Below are positions 36,656 through 48,409 of a stretch of DNA of 64,000 nt, one piece after another. The notes beneath the pieces were generated by a model that saw nothing but the letters and a program-made list of their open reading frames with translations, was not told the origin of the DNA and made no database searches. The position numbers and the translations under genes were made by a program. The DNA lies in the NCBI GenBank assembly GCA_946807835.1, contig OX327704.1, positions 9,672,001 through 9,736,000 of the forward strand, given 5' to 3'. The DNA is from Ailanthus altissimus. Its lineage: Eukaryota > Streptophyta > Magnoliopsida > Sapindales > Simaroubaceae. The stretch's first letter is position 1, and every line of letters begins with the position of its first letter.

Positions 36656-37926
36656 AATAAGTGCACGACAGAAAATGTGACATTTTAGACGAGAGGTGAA
36701 TTAAATTAGAAACGAAGAAGTTACACAAAAAATATGAGAGTGCCTGAACCTAGGGTTGGGCATCGTAGTGCCCAAGTCAGAGAGTTGGGCGCCTTGGCAC
36801 CCAGCCGACCTCCATACCACTTGCGTTTCCATGTCTCAGCATCGTGTCGCCCATGCAACATACAAAATCGCCTTTTTTTAGTCCTATTTTGACTTAGATT
36901 CGAAGGCCATTGACCCTAGGGTTTCTCATACATATAAAAGCACTCTTTTAAGAGTTAAAACATAGACTTTTTAAGAGAAAAAACTTAGAGAAACAATTCA
37001 CAACACAAATTCAAGAGATCAAAGCCAAGAAATCAAAATTTAAGTTCAAGAATCCAGCTTCAAGTCAAGGAAGAGATAGAAGCAACCCAAGACGTCTTTT
37101 TGATAAGTTTTTTTTTTTATCATTATTCATGGATTGGTTGATACTCTTTGTTCTTGTTCTTGCTATTATTTATTGATTGGTTTGATACTCTTTGTTTAGT
37201 GATAAACTAAACTTATTTTATCTAGGAATAGACTTTGAACCTAGTATGTATTTAGATTTCATTGATGCTTAGTTTATGAACTTAATATAATATATTTATT
37301 CATTCTATCTTGAGTTTATTGTTTTCATTATATCTGGCTAATATTTTAAATGATTTAGAAATTATTATGAACTCGACGAAGGGATTCATGTGTTTAGCCT
37401 AAGATAGTTTGATGTATGTTTATAGGGTAACAACTATGAGTTCCATGTATGATAGACATATACCTAAATGACATGATTTAGACATGGTTTTAACGAATTA
37501 CATTTTTAACTGATTACCATACATATATTGGTAGTTGTTAGGATGTGTAATATAGTCACTCGACCATCAATAGAGGCTTGTGATGAGATTAGAGTCTAGC
37601 CAATCAATTTGTATTAAGGGACTAACTAGAAGGTTAAGAAATACAATGAAATATTAAGGGATAAGTTGAAACCCTAGATTCTTATCTATTAATGAATTTA
37701 ACTTTATGTTTATTTCATGTATATGTTTAGTTTAACTGATAGAACTAGGTTAGTTAATTGAATTTCAGATTTTGGTTTTTCTGAATAAAAGTTAAGTAGA
37801 TATAATTTTAGCAATTTATTTCAGAATTAGATCGGTAGTCCTTGTGGGAACTATATCTGGACTTAAAACGCTATATCACTTGATATGATAGCGTGCACGT
37901 ACGCGTAGCTACTAAAGCATACATCA
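36656..37926 (+). mobile_element. 5' LTR of an Athila-like Ty3/gypsy element
   Basis: Ends GCATACATCA at 37926, immediately before a tRNA-Asp-like primer site. A TATA box CATATAAAAG lies at 36931-36940. Upstream, U3 carries two hairpins: TTGGGCATCGTAGTGCCCAA (36756-36775) and TGGGCGCCTTGGCACCCA (36786-36803). The left end is not defined, because it runs into the oppositely oriented LTR near 36655. Confidence 0.75.
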
Positions 37927-37950
37927 AGTTTTTGGTGCCGTTTTCAAGGA
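37927..37950 (+). other. Primer binding site of the Athila-like element
   Basis: AGTTTTTGGTGCCGTTTTC directly follows the LTR and resembles the Athila-type TTTTTGGCGCCGTTGCC (tRNA-Asp), with a few substitutions. Confidence 0.8.
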
Positions 37951-38099
37951 TTATTCTATCTATTCTTTGATTAATACTAATACCAACTACTTGCTTTTAA
38001 TTCAGATTTTTTTATTTTTATGTTTTAGTTTATTTTCTTCCTTTACTTTGATTTTTTATTTATTTTGTTTTGATAGTTCATGCGAAGGGCAAAAAGTGC

Positions 38100-39239
38100 T
38101 GACATAACTTGTTTTAATCCTAGATCAAAAGAGTATTGCAAAGACTTCAATATGAACAATGCCAGCAATCTTTAAACATGGAGAAGAACAACGATCACAT
38201 GAATAATCTAGTGTTTGAGCCCATGATACCACAGAGAGTGCTACAAGTGTATGCTATCCTAATTATAGATGGTGTTCAATCTAGTATTCGTTGACCAACC
38301 GTCAACGCTAATAATTTTGAGATCAAGTCGAGTACAATTTAAATGCTGAAAGAATTTGTACAGTTCAACGGAGCTCCTAATGACAATCTTAACATGCATA
38401 TCATAAATTGCTTTGAAATTTGTGATACCTTCAAGTACAATAGAGTCTCCAACGATGCTATTCGACTTTGATTGTTCTTTTTCTCTTTAAGGGATAAAGC
38501 AAAGAGCTAGTTGTTGTCATTGCTATCTAGATCTATATCAATGTAGGAAGATTTAGCACAAAATTTCTTAGCCAAGTTTTTCTCACCAGTAAAGACAACA
38601 AAGATGAGGAATGACATCACCTCATTTAGTTAGATTGATTGTGAGTTATTGTATGGGGCATAGGAGCGCTTCAAGGACATGTTGAGGAAGTGTTCTCATC
38701 ATAGAGCCCCTAAATAGCTATTAGTCCAAACGTTCTATAATAGATTAGTAGGCCATTTGTGGACCATTACAGATGCCACTGCAAGAGGGGCTTTGATGAA
38801 TAAGTTCACAGATGATGCATATGATATACTAGAAAAGATGGTGTCAAACCATTACTAATGACCAGCAGAGAGAGTTACACCTAAGAGAGTTACCGGTATA
38901 CATAAAATTGACACATTTAATGCATTGGTAGCATAAATCACTTCATTTTCCATGAAATTTGATACATTAAATGCCGTCAAAACTCAACAAGTAACATGCG
39001 ACTTTTGTGGTGATAACTACGTGAATGGGTAGTGCATGGAGACAACTAATTTTGCGGGCAATTTTAGCTAGCAGCAACCTAACCTACAATCACATTTATA
39101 TAATATAAGGTAGAGAGGTCATCTTAACTTCTCTTGGTGTAGCAACCAAGGGGAGTCATCTAGACCAATGAATCCCTTAGGATGCTAGCCACCGCAAGAA
39201 AAATATCCAGCTTTGGAAGACATGTTCATGCAATATATA
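38100..39239 (+). pseudogene. Athila-like gag, degenerate
   Basis: Gypsy capsid gene with frame changes and stops. Recognisable pieces are QMLKEFVQFNGAPNDN (about 38340) with INCFEICDTFKYN, SNDAIR and DKAKSWLLSL (one stop corrected by eye). These are followed by MRNDITSFxQxDCESLYGAW and ERFKDMLRKCSHH (38610-38700), then QTFYNRLVG. A cysteine-knuckle-like CDFCGDNYVNGxC lies near 39000-39035 and FSWCSNQGE near 39130. Order and spacing match Athila gag (usual MRN.I..F.Q...ESLYEAWERFK). The gene breaks off after ALEDMFMQYI at about 39239, where a copia LTR fragment begins; protease and pol are absent. Confidence 0.85.
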
Positions 39240-40521
39240 GAGATCTGACAGTTATGATCTATATCTCGGCTTTTTCAGGATATAAGTGACGAAATGATTA
39301 TATGCATACTTTATGACCTTAGCTTATGTAGTCTAATACTCTGATTTGTAATATCCGTGACTTGTGCATGGGGCATCGTTCACGGACTTATAGAAGAGTT
39401 TCATTTTTGAAAAACTAGAAGTGGACTTAGAGAGTCTAGCAATATAAAGTGTACTAGTTATGCACTGGGCAACAGATTAGATTGAATAGTTTGATTCAGG
39501 AAATTTCAGCAAACTAGATATTTATTTAAGAATCCTTCGGGTTCAGTTGTTAAGACTTAAGTGTTAAGTACACCAATCAATTAACAATAGTTATTGACCA
39601 ATGGCATGATAACAAGTGGCACAAAATAAGCCATTGATTGTTTGACCTTGAAATGACTAAGATGACTTTGCTTGTGAGATAAGCAACATCAATTGTTTAT
39701 TCGAAAATTGTTTTTGAATAAACAAATAATATATTTGTTATTATTGTTCTTAAAGTCAATATATAATAAATAATGGGAAATGTTTATAAATTGCACATGT
39801 TTTATTTATTGTTAAATAAAAAAATAAAAGGGAACACAAAGAGTAATGGGCAAAGCATAGGTCATATATGGCATGTAGGGGTTGAACCTTTACTTGTGAA
39901 AAGATGGAATAATTGGCTTTAAAATGAAATTGTGTTTTCATTTTTGGGTAAGGCATGTACATGATAAAAATTAGAAAGAAAAGAGCTGAGAGCAAAAAAG
40001 TGTTTTTTTTGTTTGTTTTCAAGAGTTGGAACTATTTATATTCTTTTTCCTCTTTTATTAAGGCTTCCTACCATTAAAGCATGAGAGAGCTTGTTATATT
40101 ATTTAAAAGTTGAACAAAAACAAAACAATTTCATTGCTTGAAAAACAAATTGCTAAAAAGAGTTTAAGTAAGTAGCTATGAGTTAATCAAGGACCAATTG
40201 TTCAAGTATTGAGCAATTAGATTGTGCTGGAATTGAAGCTGTCATTCTAAAGGCTCAAGCCCACCATTTTAAATCCTAGAATTTATAACGAGCATAGTTC
40301 AAGGCGGACTCAAATTGTTTAACCAATTCCAAAGGCTTGACAAGGTGAATTATCAATCTTTGATTTCATTAGTGTAATAAACTTAAATTTAAATGTGTTT
40401 ATTGCTTTAGGAAATCAGATATCCGATTTTGCTGCAAAAATATATGTATGAGATGCATAATTTTATTTGTAATGAACATATAGCACATGCATGCACTTTA
40501 GTAAATAGTACACTTTCAACA
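39240..40521 (+). mobile_element. Truncated copia LTR G (3' 1.28 kb)
   Basis: Matches the 3' half of dominant-family LTRs from GATCTGACAGTTATGATCTA to the end TTTCAACA at 40521. The 5' half is missing. The left junction with the Athila gag lies within shared ATATAGAG (39234-39243), consistent with a deletion joining the two. The right end directly abuts a DUF1985 gene fragment. Confidence 0.83.
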
Positions 40522-41174
40522 ATACCCTATGAATATTTATTGAATTCCTCTAAAATATCGACTATCTAAAGTGAAAATGGATCTAATCACTTCTCTCTCT
40601 CCACCCTAATTACGCACAGTGGATTAAATATATCAACAATAATTTAACTGCATCTTTATCATTCATCTCATTGAAATCCTATTCCTTAAATATTTTATCA
40701 AACTTCGACAATGAGACATTTCTTCTAGGTAGATACTCGCTCCGTAAGCTATGACTCAATTTCTTCGACAATTACCCCATTGTTGGATATTCTCCCATTT
40801 TTTAGGCTGGATATAACCATAAACTCTTGCCGACTAAAACAGATGCATTTATTGTTCACCAGATACTAAAAATCATCATTCTTATCCACAGTTTCCACCT
40901 TGTGGAGTAACATATGGTGAACCAACATGCCCGAAAAATTAATTTGTTGCAACTCTAAAAAATGACCCATACATGTGTCTTCCATATTTCTTTTTGGTGA
41001 TTTGTCAACTTGTCTCTTATAGTATAAAGAACATATAACTTGAAACACGAAATATTCTTTAACTGCAATCTTTATTTTTTTTTAAATTGCATTGTTCTTG
41101 AAATCAAATAAGGATAAATAATTAATTAAATAACAATTAAATAAATTTATAATTACTACAAATTTTTTTATAAA
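40522..41174 (-). pseudogene. DUF1985 domain fragment (MULE-associated ULP-like protein)
   Basis: Minus-strand fragments match the plant DUF1985 domain in order. MGHFLELQQINFSGMLVHHM followed by LLHKVETVDKNDDF (40965-40866) is in one open frame. It is followed, after frame changes, by the part near 40800-40740 (GEYPTMG, then LSKKLSHSLRSEYLPRRN). The end is VSLSKFDKIFKE, DKDAVKLLLIYLIHC and VDILEEFNKYS, reaching 40522. DUF1985 normally precedes a C-terminal Ulp1-like cysteine protease in transposon-borne genes (KAONASHI-type MULEs); here LTR G removes everything downstream. Upstream, a gypsy LTR separates it from a MULE-like terminus. Identification is by remembered motif pattern, without a search. 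Confidence 0.7.
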
Positions 41175-42050
41175 TGATAAGTGTAAATTGTTTCTATTAT
41201 TTCCACTCTCTTAACTTGATTGATTACTCATCTTCAAACCCTAAACCCTAAAAATATTTTATTCCCTAAACGCCGTCAAGAATTAAGAACCCTAATTTGT
41301 TTCAATTCGAAAACTCGAAATGATATGTATCGAAATCCAGTATTATTTAATAACATAAAAAAGGGCAAGCACCCTTTGAAGAAAAGCAAAGATCTCTCTA
41401 GTTATCTCTTTTTCTTTAAAGGGCGAATTCAATATAAGCTTCACCAGCTGAAAGCAAAAGTTTTGAGTCTTCTAAAGAAAGCCAAGGAAGATTCGTAAAG
41501 GGCAAGGCTTAGTCCCCTAATACCCTTACCCTTGTGATAAATAAAGATGTTAGCCAACTCTTTCGAGTTCAATGCTCAGGATTGAATAAGAATATTAGGC
41601 TTTTTATATATTTTATTATTATTTTTTAGGTTTGGAGTCAATGGACTAAATAGGGGTAAAAAGTTAAAGAAAATAAGGCAAAACATCAAAATGTGCTACA
41701 ATGAATCATAACATTACATGTGAACAGTGTTTTGCCCCAGCGAAAATTCAAGCGCCCAAGACATTTCGCAGTAGCCTCAAGTGAATAGTATGAGTGAACA
41801 GTACTCATTTATAGTCCATGAACAGTAATCACTCCTACGGTACTTCGCCCTTACGATGAACAACATCGTTACAATAAAAATACAATTCCTGAAGCAAAAA
41901 GAATTACAACTCAAATACTCCAATTAATCCTTATATAAAAGCATCTAATTTTAGATCTTAAAAGACATACAACTTAGGGCTCTTAGAGCCACAACATATA
42001 GAAAAAAAATTAATTTTAGAGAGAGAATAAATAATAATTAAAATAAATTA
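41175..42050 (+). mobile_element. Ty3/gypsy-type LTR, 5' part, splitting the DUF1985/MULE unit
   Basis: Starts TGATAAGTGTAAATTG at 41175, has a TATA box TTATATAAAA at 41931-41940, and is followed by AACTTAGGGCTCTTAGAGCC. The same phrase occurs inverted at about 63920-63950. The usual R-U5 remainder is absent after about 42050. Between CTCATCTT (41228-41235) and GGTTTGGAGTCAATGG (about 41629) it carries roughly 390 bp not present in the 31306-32693 copy. Confidence 0.7.
41236..41628 (+). other. Extra segment within the gypsy LTR, with a short basic reading frame
   Basis: Absent from the sister LTR at the same position. It holds an open frame to 41498 whose last part is lysine-rich (RNPVLFNNIKKGKHPLKKSK, then KGRIQYKLHQLKAKVLSLLK). 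The frame enters from LTR sequence without an upstream ATG; the first ATG gives only about 55 residues. I recognise no family. It may be a captured exon or chance. Confidence 0.4.
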
Positions 42051-42600
42051 AGGCACTTAAGTTATTGAAATGGGGAGCGATAAGACTTATCGCGCTAGTT
42101 GACCTCGCATAATAAGTTTTATCATGTATTTTTCATCTTGTGCGATAAGAATGCAGTTTATAGACCTGCTGCTGTCACCCATTTTTTGCCACCAAAATCC
42201 CTTACACCCACAAAAACAAGCCTATTTCTAACTATAATCACACAATAGTTGCATATATTCGAGGCTATTTCTAATCACAAGCATAAATATCTACAATCAC
42301 AAATTTCACCAAAAAAATTAAATTTTCTTTTACATACAAAAATTAAAATGGGACATTACCTCATTTGTTTGTCGCCATCAAGCCTTCGCAATCAAGTCTT
42401 CGCTGTTGCTGATTTGTTAGTTTACGGTTTTTGAGATTCCTTCACTTAAGAGAGTTTTGAGAGAGAAATTAGTTTGAGGATATATATGTCCAAAAATAAT
42501 TTCTTTGGTAAATAAGTTAAAAAGTTGAAACGGTGGCTAAAATGTTAGGTGGCCTCAAATTTTGGCTATTTACAAAAATTTCCCGTAGTGAAATAATAGT
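42051..42600 (-). mobile_element. MULE-like terminus and 5' leader of the DUF1985 unit
   Basis: Read on the minus strand the segment opens GGGAAATTTTTGTAAATAGC near 42593, of the kind found at the ends of Mutator-like elements. It continues through a pyrimidine-rich leader to a short ATGGCGACAAACAAATGAG (about 42386) followed by GTAATG, then TTTGTGATTGTAG, a plausible leader intron. A GCGATAAGACTTATCGC palindrome lies at 42077-42093. The other end of the transposon was not found. Confidence 0.45.
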
Positions 42601-43221
42601 GAACTTCAAGGCTCGGTGAAGTGGACGTAGGCTCAAATTGAGTTGAACAACTATAACTCATGTTTCTTTATATCATCATCACTATTCTATATGACTCCAA
42701 ATGGATTTTTCCCTCGAACCAATAAATCTAACGCATTAACTGCAAATTTATTAAATTTTAAGGTCAATAATATTAAAATTCATTAAATAAATAAATAAAA
42801 ACTCTCTTACATATAATGATCTTTATAAAATTCATTAATAATGGAGTATAATTTGTTTGAATTATGTTTACATATGCTTATAAACATAACTTAATTGAAA
42901 AATAATATAATCTAAACAATACATTAGTTTAAATTTGATAAATGATAAAACTCTTGTTAGGGTTTAAATTTCGACCTAGAGGTGGCCCGACCCTAACTTA
43001 GTAGAGAGAGAGGGATGATGTTAGGAAGTTTGAGTTTATAGGTCTTCAATTGCCAAGGTTAAAGTAGAGGTTGTGTTGATGGTGAGAATCCAAGGTTGAG
43101 CTGAGCAAGGTGAACACTGAGCTGGAGTTAGGTAGACTAAGGGGACCTGAGGGGGCCTGAGGAGTACAGAATAAAGTAGGTTAATGATAGACACCGACGG
43201 GGTGGCCACCGACTGCCCTCT
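42601..43221. other. Unassigned AT-rich sequence
   Basis: No domain or transposon end recognised. The last 90 bp are GC-richer (GGGACCTGAGGGGGCCTGAGG near 43141-43161). CCTCT at 43217-43221 is the left target copy of the following LTR. Confidence 0.5.
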
Positions 43222-45942
43222 TGTAATATCCAATCCCTATTAGTAGTATTGGCGCCTAAATTTCGGTATAGATCAAATAAGACACCGTAGGGTTACTCGA
43301 TTTTAACCCTATTAGAAATATTTTCTTTATAGTGCGTATGAGAGATATTAGACCTAATTTGATAGTTTCACACTCGATCGGAGCACCGGACGACCCTAGA
43401 ATATGTTTGGAATTTTCTCTATTCGCTTGGAAAAGGAAATTCTAATTTACTACATGAATTTTCTTTTAAGGGTGATGTATGGAACAAGCCTTTGTTGAGA
43501 AACATAATCCATATATTACAGAATGGACCAATTAGAAGAAATCTCATGGATTTCCAAGTTGGTAATTCTAGTTAGATCTTTGGACTATTCTAACTAGATA
43601 GTTGCAAATGAACTAATTACATAATTAGTTTTCAACTAATGGAAAATTAGTAATTTAGAGTAAGTTAAGGGGCAAAATGGTTAATTGATGGATAACTATA
43701 TATATGTTGGAAGTGTGTAGAGTTTTCAAGAGATCAAAAGCCAACACTTAGAGCAAAAAGAGAGCAAATTCGTGCAAAGGTTGAAGGTGCTGCTATAGTG
43801 AAATTTCAATTTTGTTTTCATGATTTTTCATGTGTAATCAAGCTAAAATAAGGTTACATATGAATCCTTAAGCTCAATTGAAGCCTCCATTAGTGAAAAT
43901 TCAAGAAAACGAGGTAAGAAAAGCATTGTTTTATGAGTTTGATAAGTGAGCTTTCAAGAATGCTTCAATTGATATTCTTGTGTGTAGTTTTGGCTTAGAT
44001 TGAGTTGCATTCTAGTGTGGAGCTTGAAGGAGTCATCAATTTCAAGAAATTGGCAAGGTAAGAATTAGGGTTTTGGGTGATTTGAATGTAGAGACTTCAA
44101 TTGGTTGTAATTAGGCCATTAGAATAAAATTGGCTTGATTTTGATATAACTAGAACAAGAAATTGAGAAAAGAAATGTGTTAAAACATAGGGTGAAATTC
44201 TGTCACTTTAGGGATGTTAGGGATTGAGTGGTGTTTTGATTGAGTTGTTGTGTGTAAATGGTGCATATTGTAAATTGAATGTATATGGTTGATGGAAAAA
44301 CCAAAAAATGAAGAAAATGGGACATAATTGTCCATTTTGGAAAGGTGAAGGGCAATTATGTCCAACCAAGTTATAAGGCGTTCAATAATTTTCAGGGAGC
44401 CAGATGGTAAGTTAGATTAGATTAAATGGCTCCGTAAATAAAAAATTGAAAAGTAGTATCCATCCGGCCTTTGTGTGCTGATTAGAGCATTTAGTGGTTA
44501 AATGAGATTCTAGTATTCGATTTGGTTCTAAATGTTATTTATAGCGCGTAGGTAAAGATAACCGAGAGCAGTAACGGGAGCAGTAATCGAGAACGAAATT
44601 GAGTGCGGAGCTGTTGTGAGTGAAACTCTGCCTTTTTCTGTTATTTTTTGTTTATTATGTTTCAGCATAATGAAAATGTATGTTTTATGAGTTTCAATGC
44701 ATAAACATGATTATACTCTTGATATGTATCCATAAATATGCTTTTACACGTTCGGTTTAAGAAACAGTTTTAAAATTTTTGCATTTATTTTAAAGGCCAT
44801 TGGTACCCTCAGATTATAGTGATGGTGATTGTATTAGACCCGGCCGGTATATCCCGTGCACATGGGCATGTCTTGGGGGTGTGTCAGTAACTCCGGGAAG
44901 TTAGGATGTCGAATCATATAAGTCGCTCTATGTGTACGGGGTATTGTCTCGCTATATGTATGCGATGTAGGATTCTGCTGCATAGCCAGTGAGATGTCTT
45001 GAGATGTCGCTGCATGGGTATAGAGCTTTAAGGTTACCATTGGTACAGTTTAGACAGAAAATGTTGAGCGAGGACTTTACTAGTTTTTGATTTACCAATA
45101 GCATTTATGCATTTATATGCACATGACAGTTATTGTGTTATATAGAATTTGGATATTGTTTTCTAAAAATATAGATAAACCCACTCAGCAAGATTTCATT
45201 AGCATATGATATTAGAAATCGTTTTACAGCTTTACATCAGTTTTAGAAGCACGATTTATGCATGTACTTTAGAATTTTGCTATCTATGCATAATGTTATT
45301 TTATTTGAAATCTTATTTGCACTCACTGAGCTTCTTTAGCTCACCCGTTTTGTGATTTATGTTTTCTAAACCCGTTTCCCAGGTCCAGGTCTCAGTACGC
45401 AAGCTGCTGATTCTCCTATTGCCGAGTAGTAGGCCAAATCTAAAGATCATTTTTTGTACATGTAAATGTGCTAAATAGCACCATTTACTTTATGCATATT
45501 AGTTGTAGGCATGTATATTTGTATGTATCTTTTGAACCAACAAGAAGAGATTTCGATATTATAATGATCGTTTTTGCTTTTTTATGATTATGCTTATTTT
45601 GTGATCAAATGAAACAATTGAGTTGTGTTGGATTTGATTTGAAAAGGACCGGAGGTCCAAATTGGTAGTATTGAGAAGTGTTTGAAATAAAAGTGAAATT
45701 TCTTTGTAGGTTTTAAATAGATTTTCTGGTAAACAGGGGAAACTCTGCCCCTTTTTTTTAAAAAATTAAGATGTAGTTTTCATGTATATTACAAGATTTT
45801 CTCAGTAATAGCAAGAACTAAAAAGGGGTTCGCCTTGCGAAAATTTCTCATCTTGCCCAGTTATATCCTGAGAAACTTCTGTCGGGGTACTCGACAGGGT
45901 TGCTGGGATCTGCTGTAGAGGGTCTCGGGTCGGGTCCTATCA
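43222..45942 (+). mobile_element. Solo 2.7-kb gypsy-type LTR, plus strand
   Basis: Starts TGTAATATCCAATCCC and ends GGGTCGGGTCCTATCA, 2721 bp, with CCTCT on both sides (43217-43221 and 45943-45947). Homologous along its whole length, in opposite orientation, to 11084-13934. An inverted comparison around 44816-45060 (GGTACCCTCAG to AAGGTTACCATTGG) matches 12060-12345. Probably chromovirus-like, by inference. Confidence 0.88.
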
Positions 45943-47577
45943 CCTCTGATGCTTAATCAAGTGAGTTGTTATGGAGAGAGCTCTCTAGGGTTTACTTGCC
46001 TAAGAGAAAGTGTAAAAATTCTAGAGAGAAGAAAGAGAGTTTTTCTTACTAGAGAGAATTCAAATTTGAATTGTTTAATTGTTCTCTACCACCTTTCAAC
46101 TTTGGAGACTTAACTTGAGCTTAAAGGGTACTAGCCTAGAGAACTCCCCTTAAAGGTGATATACGGTGAGCTACTATTGGAGAATAGTCTATATCATGAG
46201 GTATATTTAGGCGAACTTCAATTAGAGGAGCAAGAAAGGTATCTAACCTCCCCTGAATTTTGAAGTACTAGGAATATTAGTGATTGGTCGCTTTCAGGTC
46301 TGTCAGCCTTAAGTTGGTGAGACCTGAGGAGCACTGGGGTGTTATCTAGCTATGTCCCTTTAAACCTAGCGGCTTCAGTGTTGAGTTGCTTAACTACCTT
46401 AGACATTTTCTGTCTACTGTTTTAGTAGTGACTATAGCTCTGAGTCTTTCTGATGTAGCGCTTGATTATTACCTCCTTAGGGTTTCTTCACCTAATCTTA
46501 TCTTCAGGTTTAATAGCTACATGATGTGGCATTTAGCTACTTGTTTAGTGGGTTCCATACGTGACGTGCCGAGACTTGATCTAGGCTGATGTGTGCATTT
46601 ATTAGTGGGCCTCTGCTGACGTGGTTACATATTTGAGTCCCAGTGTCGTGTTCTCTAACATCGTTATTGAGTGAAACTCATTTTGGATTGAGCTTGCATG
46701 TGTTGAAATGAGTTTCACTAATTTCTCCCCTTAACATCATCCCCCTAGTTTTTAATGTTGAGGTGAGGAGGCAATAGGAAATAATTTCTTTAGGTGACAT
46801 GTGGCATGTCCAACGGGTGGTATTTTCTTTCTTTAGGTGACACGTTGGCATGTCTAACTTGCTTATGGTTATGTAGACTATTAAGTATGTTGGAAAATTG
46901 AGGTTAGGGAACCGGTCATTGGCATGTAGGATGTCCAAAACTTAAAACATAAGTTTGACTAGTAGTAGAGAACATAGCTTATGGGAAGACAATAGTAGTT
47001 ATGAGTAGTGAAATAGGTAGGTCAGGGATCTACAACCCCCCGTATCGTCCTTGAATACTCTGAGTTAACTCAGGCCAACTTGAGTTCACTTAGGAGTCAT
47101 TATAAATTCCCTCGTCAGTTACACTCAGGGTTCTTTAGCCTTAGCCTTTACTCATGAGGGAGAGGTAGCTATATTCAAAGAGTTACTCATCATAGGGCTC
47201 AGGCTTTCTTTGTAGCCTCAATTTAGAGAATTGTTATTGTTCTCTACATAGCCTCTGCTCAGCTTACTACTGCAGGCTAGAAGTACATAATAGGTTGCCA
47301 TGTGTTATAGAAGAGTGACATGGGTGAGGACTTTATCGTTCAAAACTTAAAAAACCTTTTCCATCTTAGAATGAGAAGCCTTGGTAGAGGTACCTACTAT
47401 GTTAGCTCATAAGACATGAACATAAATCCCATAAGCGAGTATAAATCCCAAATTGTTTGAAAAACAAATTGGTTTTTTGTTGGTGGGACTAGAGCTCCAC
47501 GGTAAAGGTTGGCCGCCACCTCAAGGACGTTCGCTCTTAGTTTGCCTCCAAGGGTACACGCTTCGACCTTTATCCAT
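45943..47577. other. Unassigned sequence, probably retroelement-derived
   Basis: I find no protein domain. GTGAAACTCATTTTGG-like phrases occur as an inverted pair near 46670 and 46700-46720, and TTTAGGTGACATGTGGCATG recurs as TTTAGGTGACACGTTGGCAT about 50 bp later (46790, 46834). Open frames at 46386-46589 and on the minus strand at 46938-46678 show no recognised family. Confidence 0.4.
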
Positions 47578-48110
47578 TGATGTAAGTGAGAATAACTAAG
47601 CGTAAGTACACACTATCATATTAAGTAATATATGATTTTAAGTTTAAGTTATCATTCATACAAAGACTATTATCTATTTCTTGCAATCAATTACTAAAAT
47701 TAGTTTTACTTTACTTTTATCCAGAAAAATCAAAAGATGAATTGAATCTACTTAACCTAATACTAACAAATTAAAAACCTAAGATTAATCAAATGCAAAC
47801 AAAGGGTTGAATTCACCAATTAAAAATAATGTAGGGTTTTGATTTATCCCCTAATATTTCATTGGATTCATTAATTTCTTAGTTAATCAATTAATACAAA
47901 TTGATTGGCTAGACTTTAATCTCATCGCAATCCTCTGTCAATAGTTGAGTGACCATATTACTCATTCTAACAATTACCTATATGTCTATGGTAATAAGAA
48001 TATAGTGTAATTCATTAAGACTAGGTCTAAATCATGCTATACATGGCATCTAGGTATATTTCTATCTTATTTAGAACTCATAGAATATAGTTGTTACCCT
48101 ATTCTATGCT
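47578..48110 (-). mobile_element. Gypsy LTR 3' part, left arm of an inverted pair
   Basis: Minus strand, homologous to 33653-34117 and, inverted, to 37380-37926. Landmarks are ATTAAGTAATATATGATTTT, TTGAATTCACCAATTA and TGGTAATAAGAATA. The outer end reads TCACTTACATCA (minus strand) at 47578. The inner end breaks near GTTACCCTAT (48105). Confidence 0.65.
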
Positions 48111-48409
48111 GATGTTAGTAACAAAGAGCTAATGGAGACTAATACTAGGTTGAACAAAGTTATTGATTTGTTAGAGCTTAGGCTTAGAGAGGCAGTGGCA
48201 TTAATCTACGCTCGCTAAATGGCATCAGAGGTCTAGCTCGAGCTAGACTTTAGTTTTTTGGCACCTAGAGCTCCCATTGTGACTGCTTTAGCTGAGGAGA
48301 AAGAGGGCAGTATTGTCAAGGCCTCAGCTAGTCATGTGTCCCTTCAACAAGAAGTTACCAAAGGGTGGTCAGCCTAGGACCTTCTTGATATTGCTGCCCC
48401 AATAGAGAT
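48111..48409 (+). pseudogene. Short coiled-coil coding remnant between inverted LTR arms
   Basis: Reads DVSNKELMETNTRLNKVIDL, LELRLREAVALIYAR, a stop, then LDFSFLAPRAPIVTALAEEK and VKASASHVSLQQEVTKG. It is heptad-rich and similar in style to gag-like proteins of plant retroelements, but no specific family is recognised. Confidence 0.35.

Noticed and set aside
41220..41498. Taking the basic reading frame as a complete 92-residue gene
   Set aside because: Position 41220 is TTG, not ATG, and the frame enters from LTR sequence. It was kept only as an observation.
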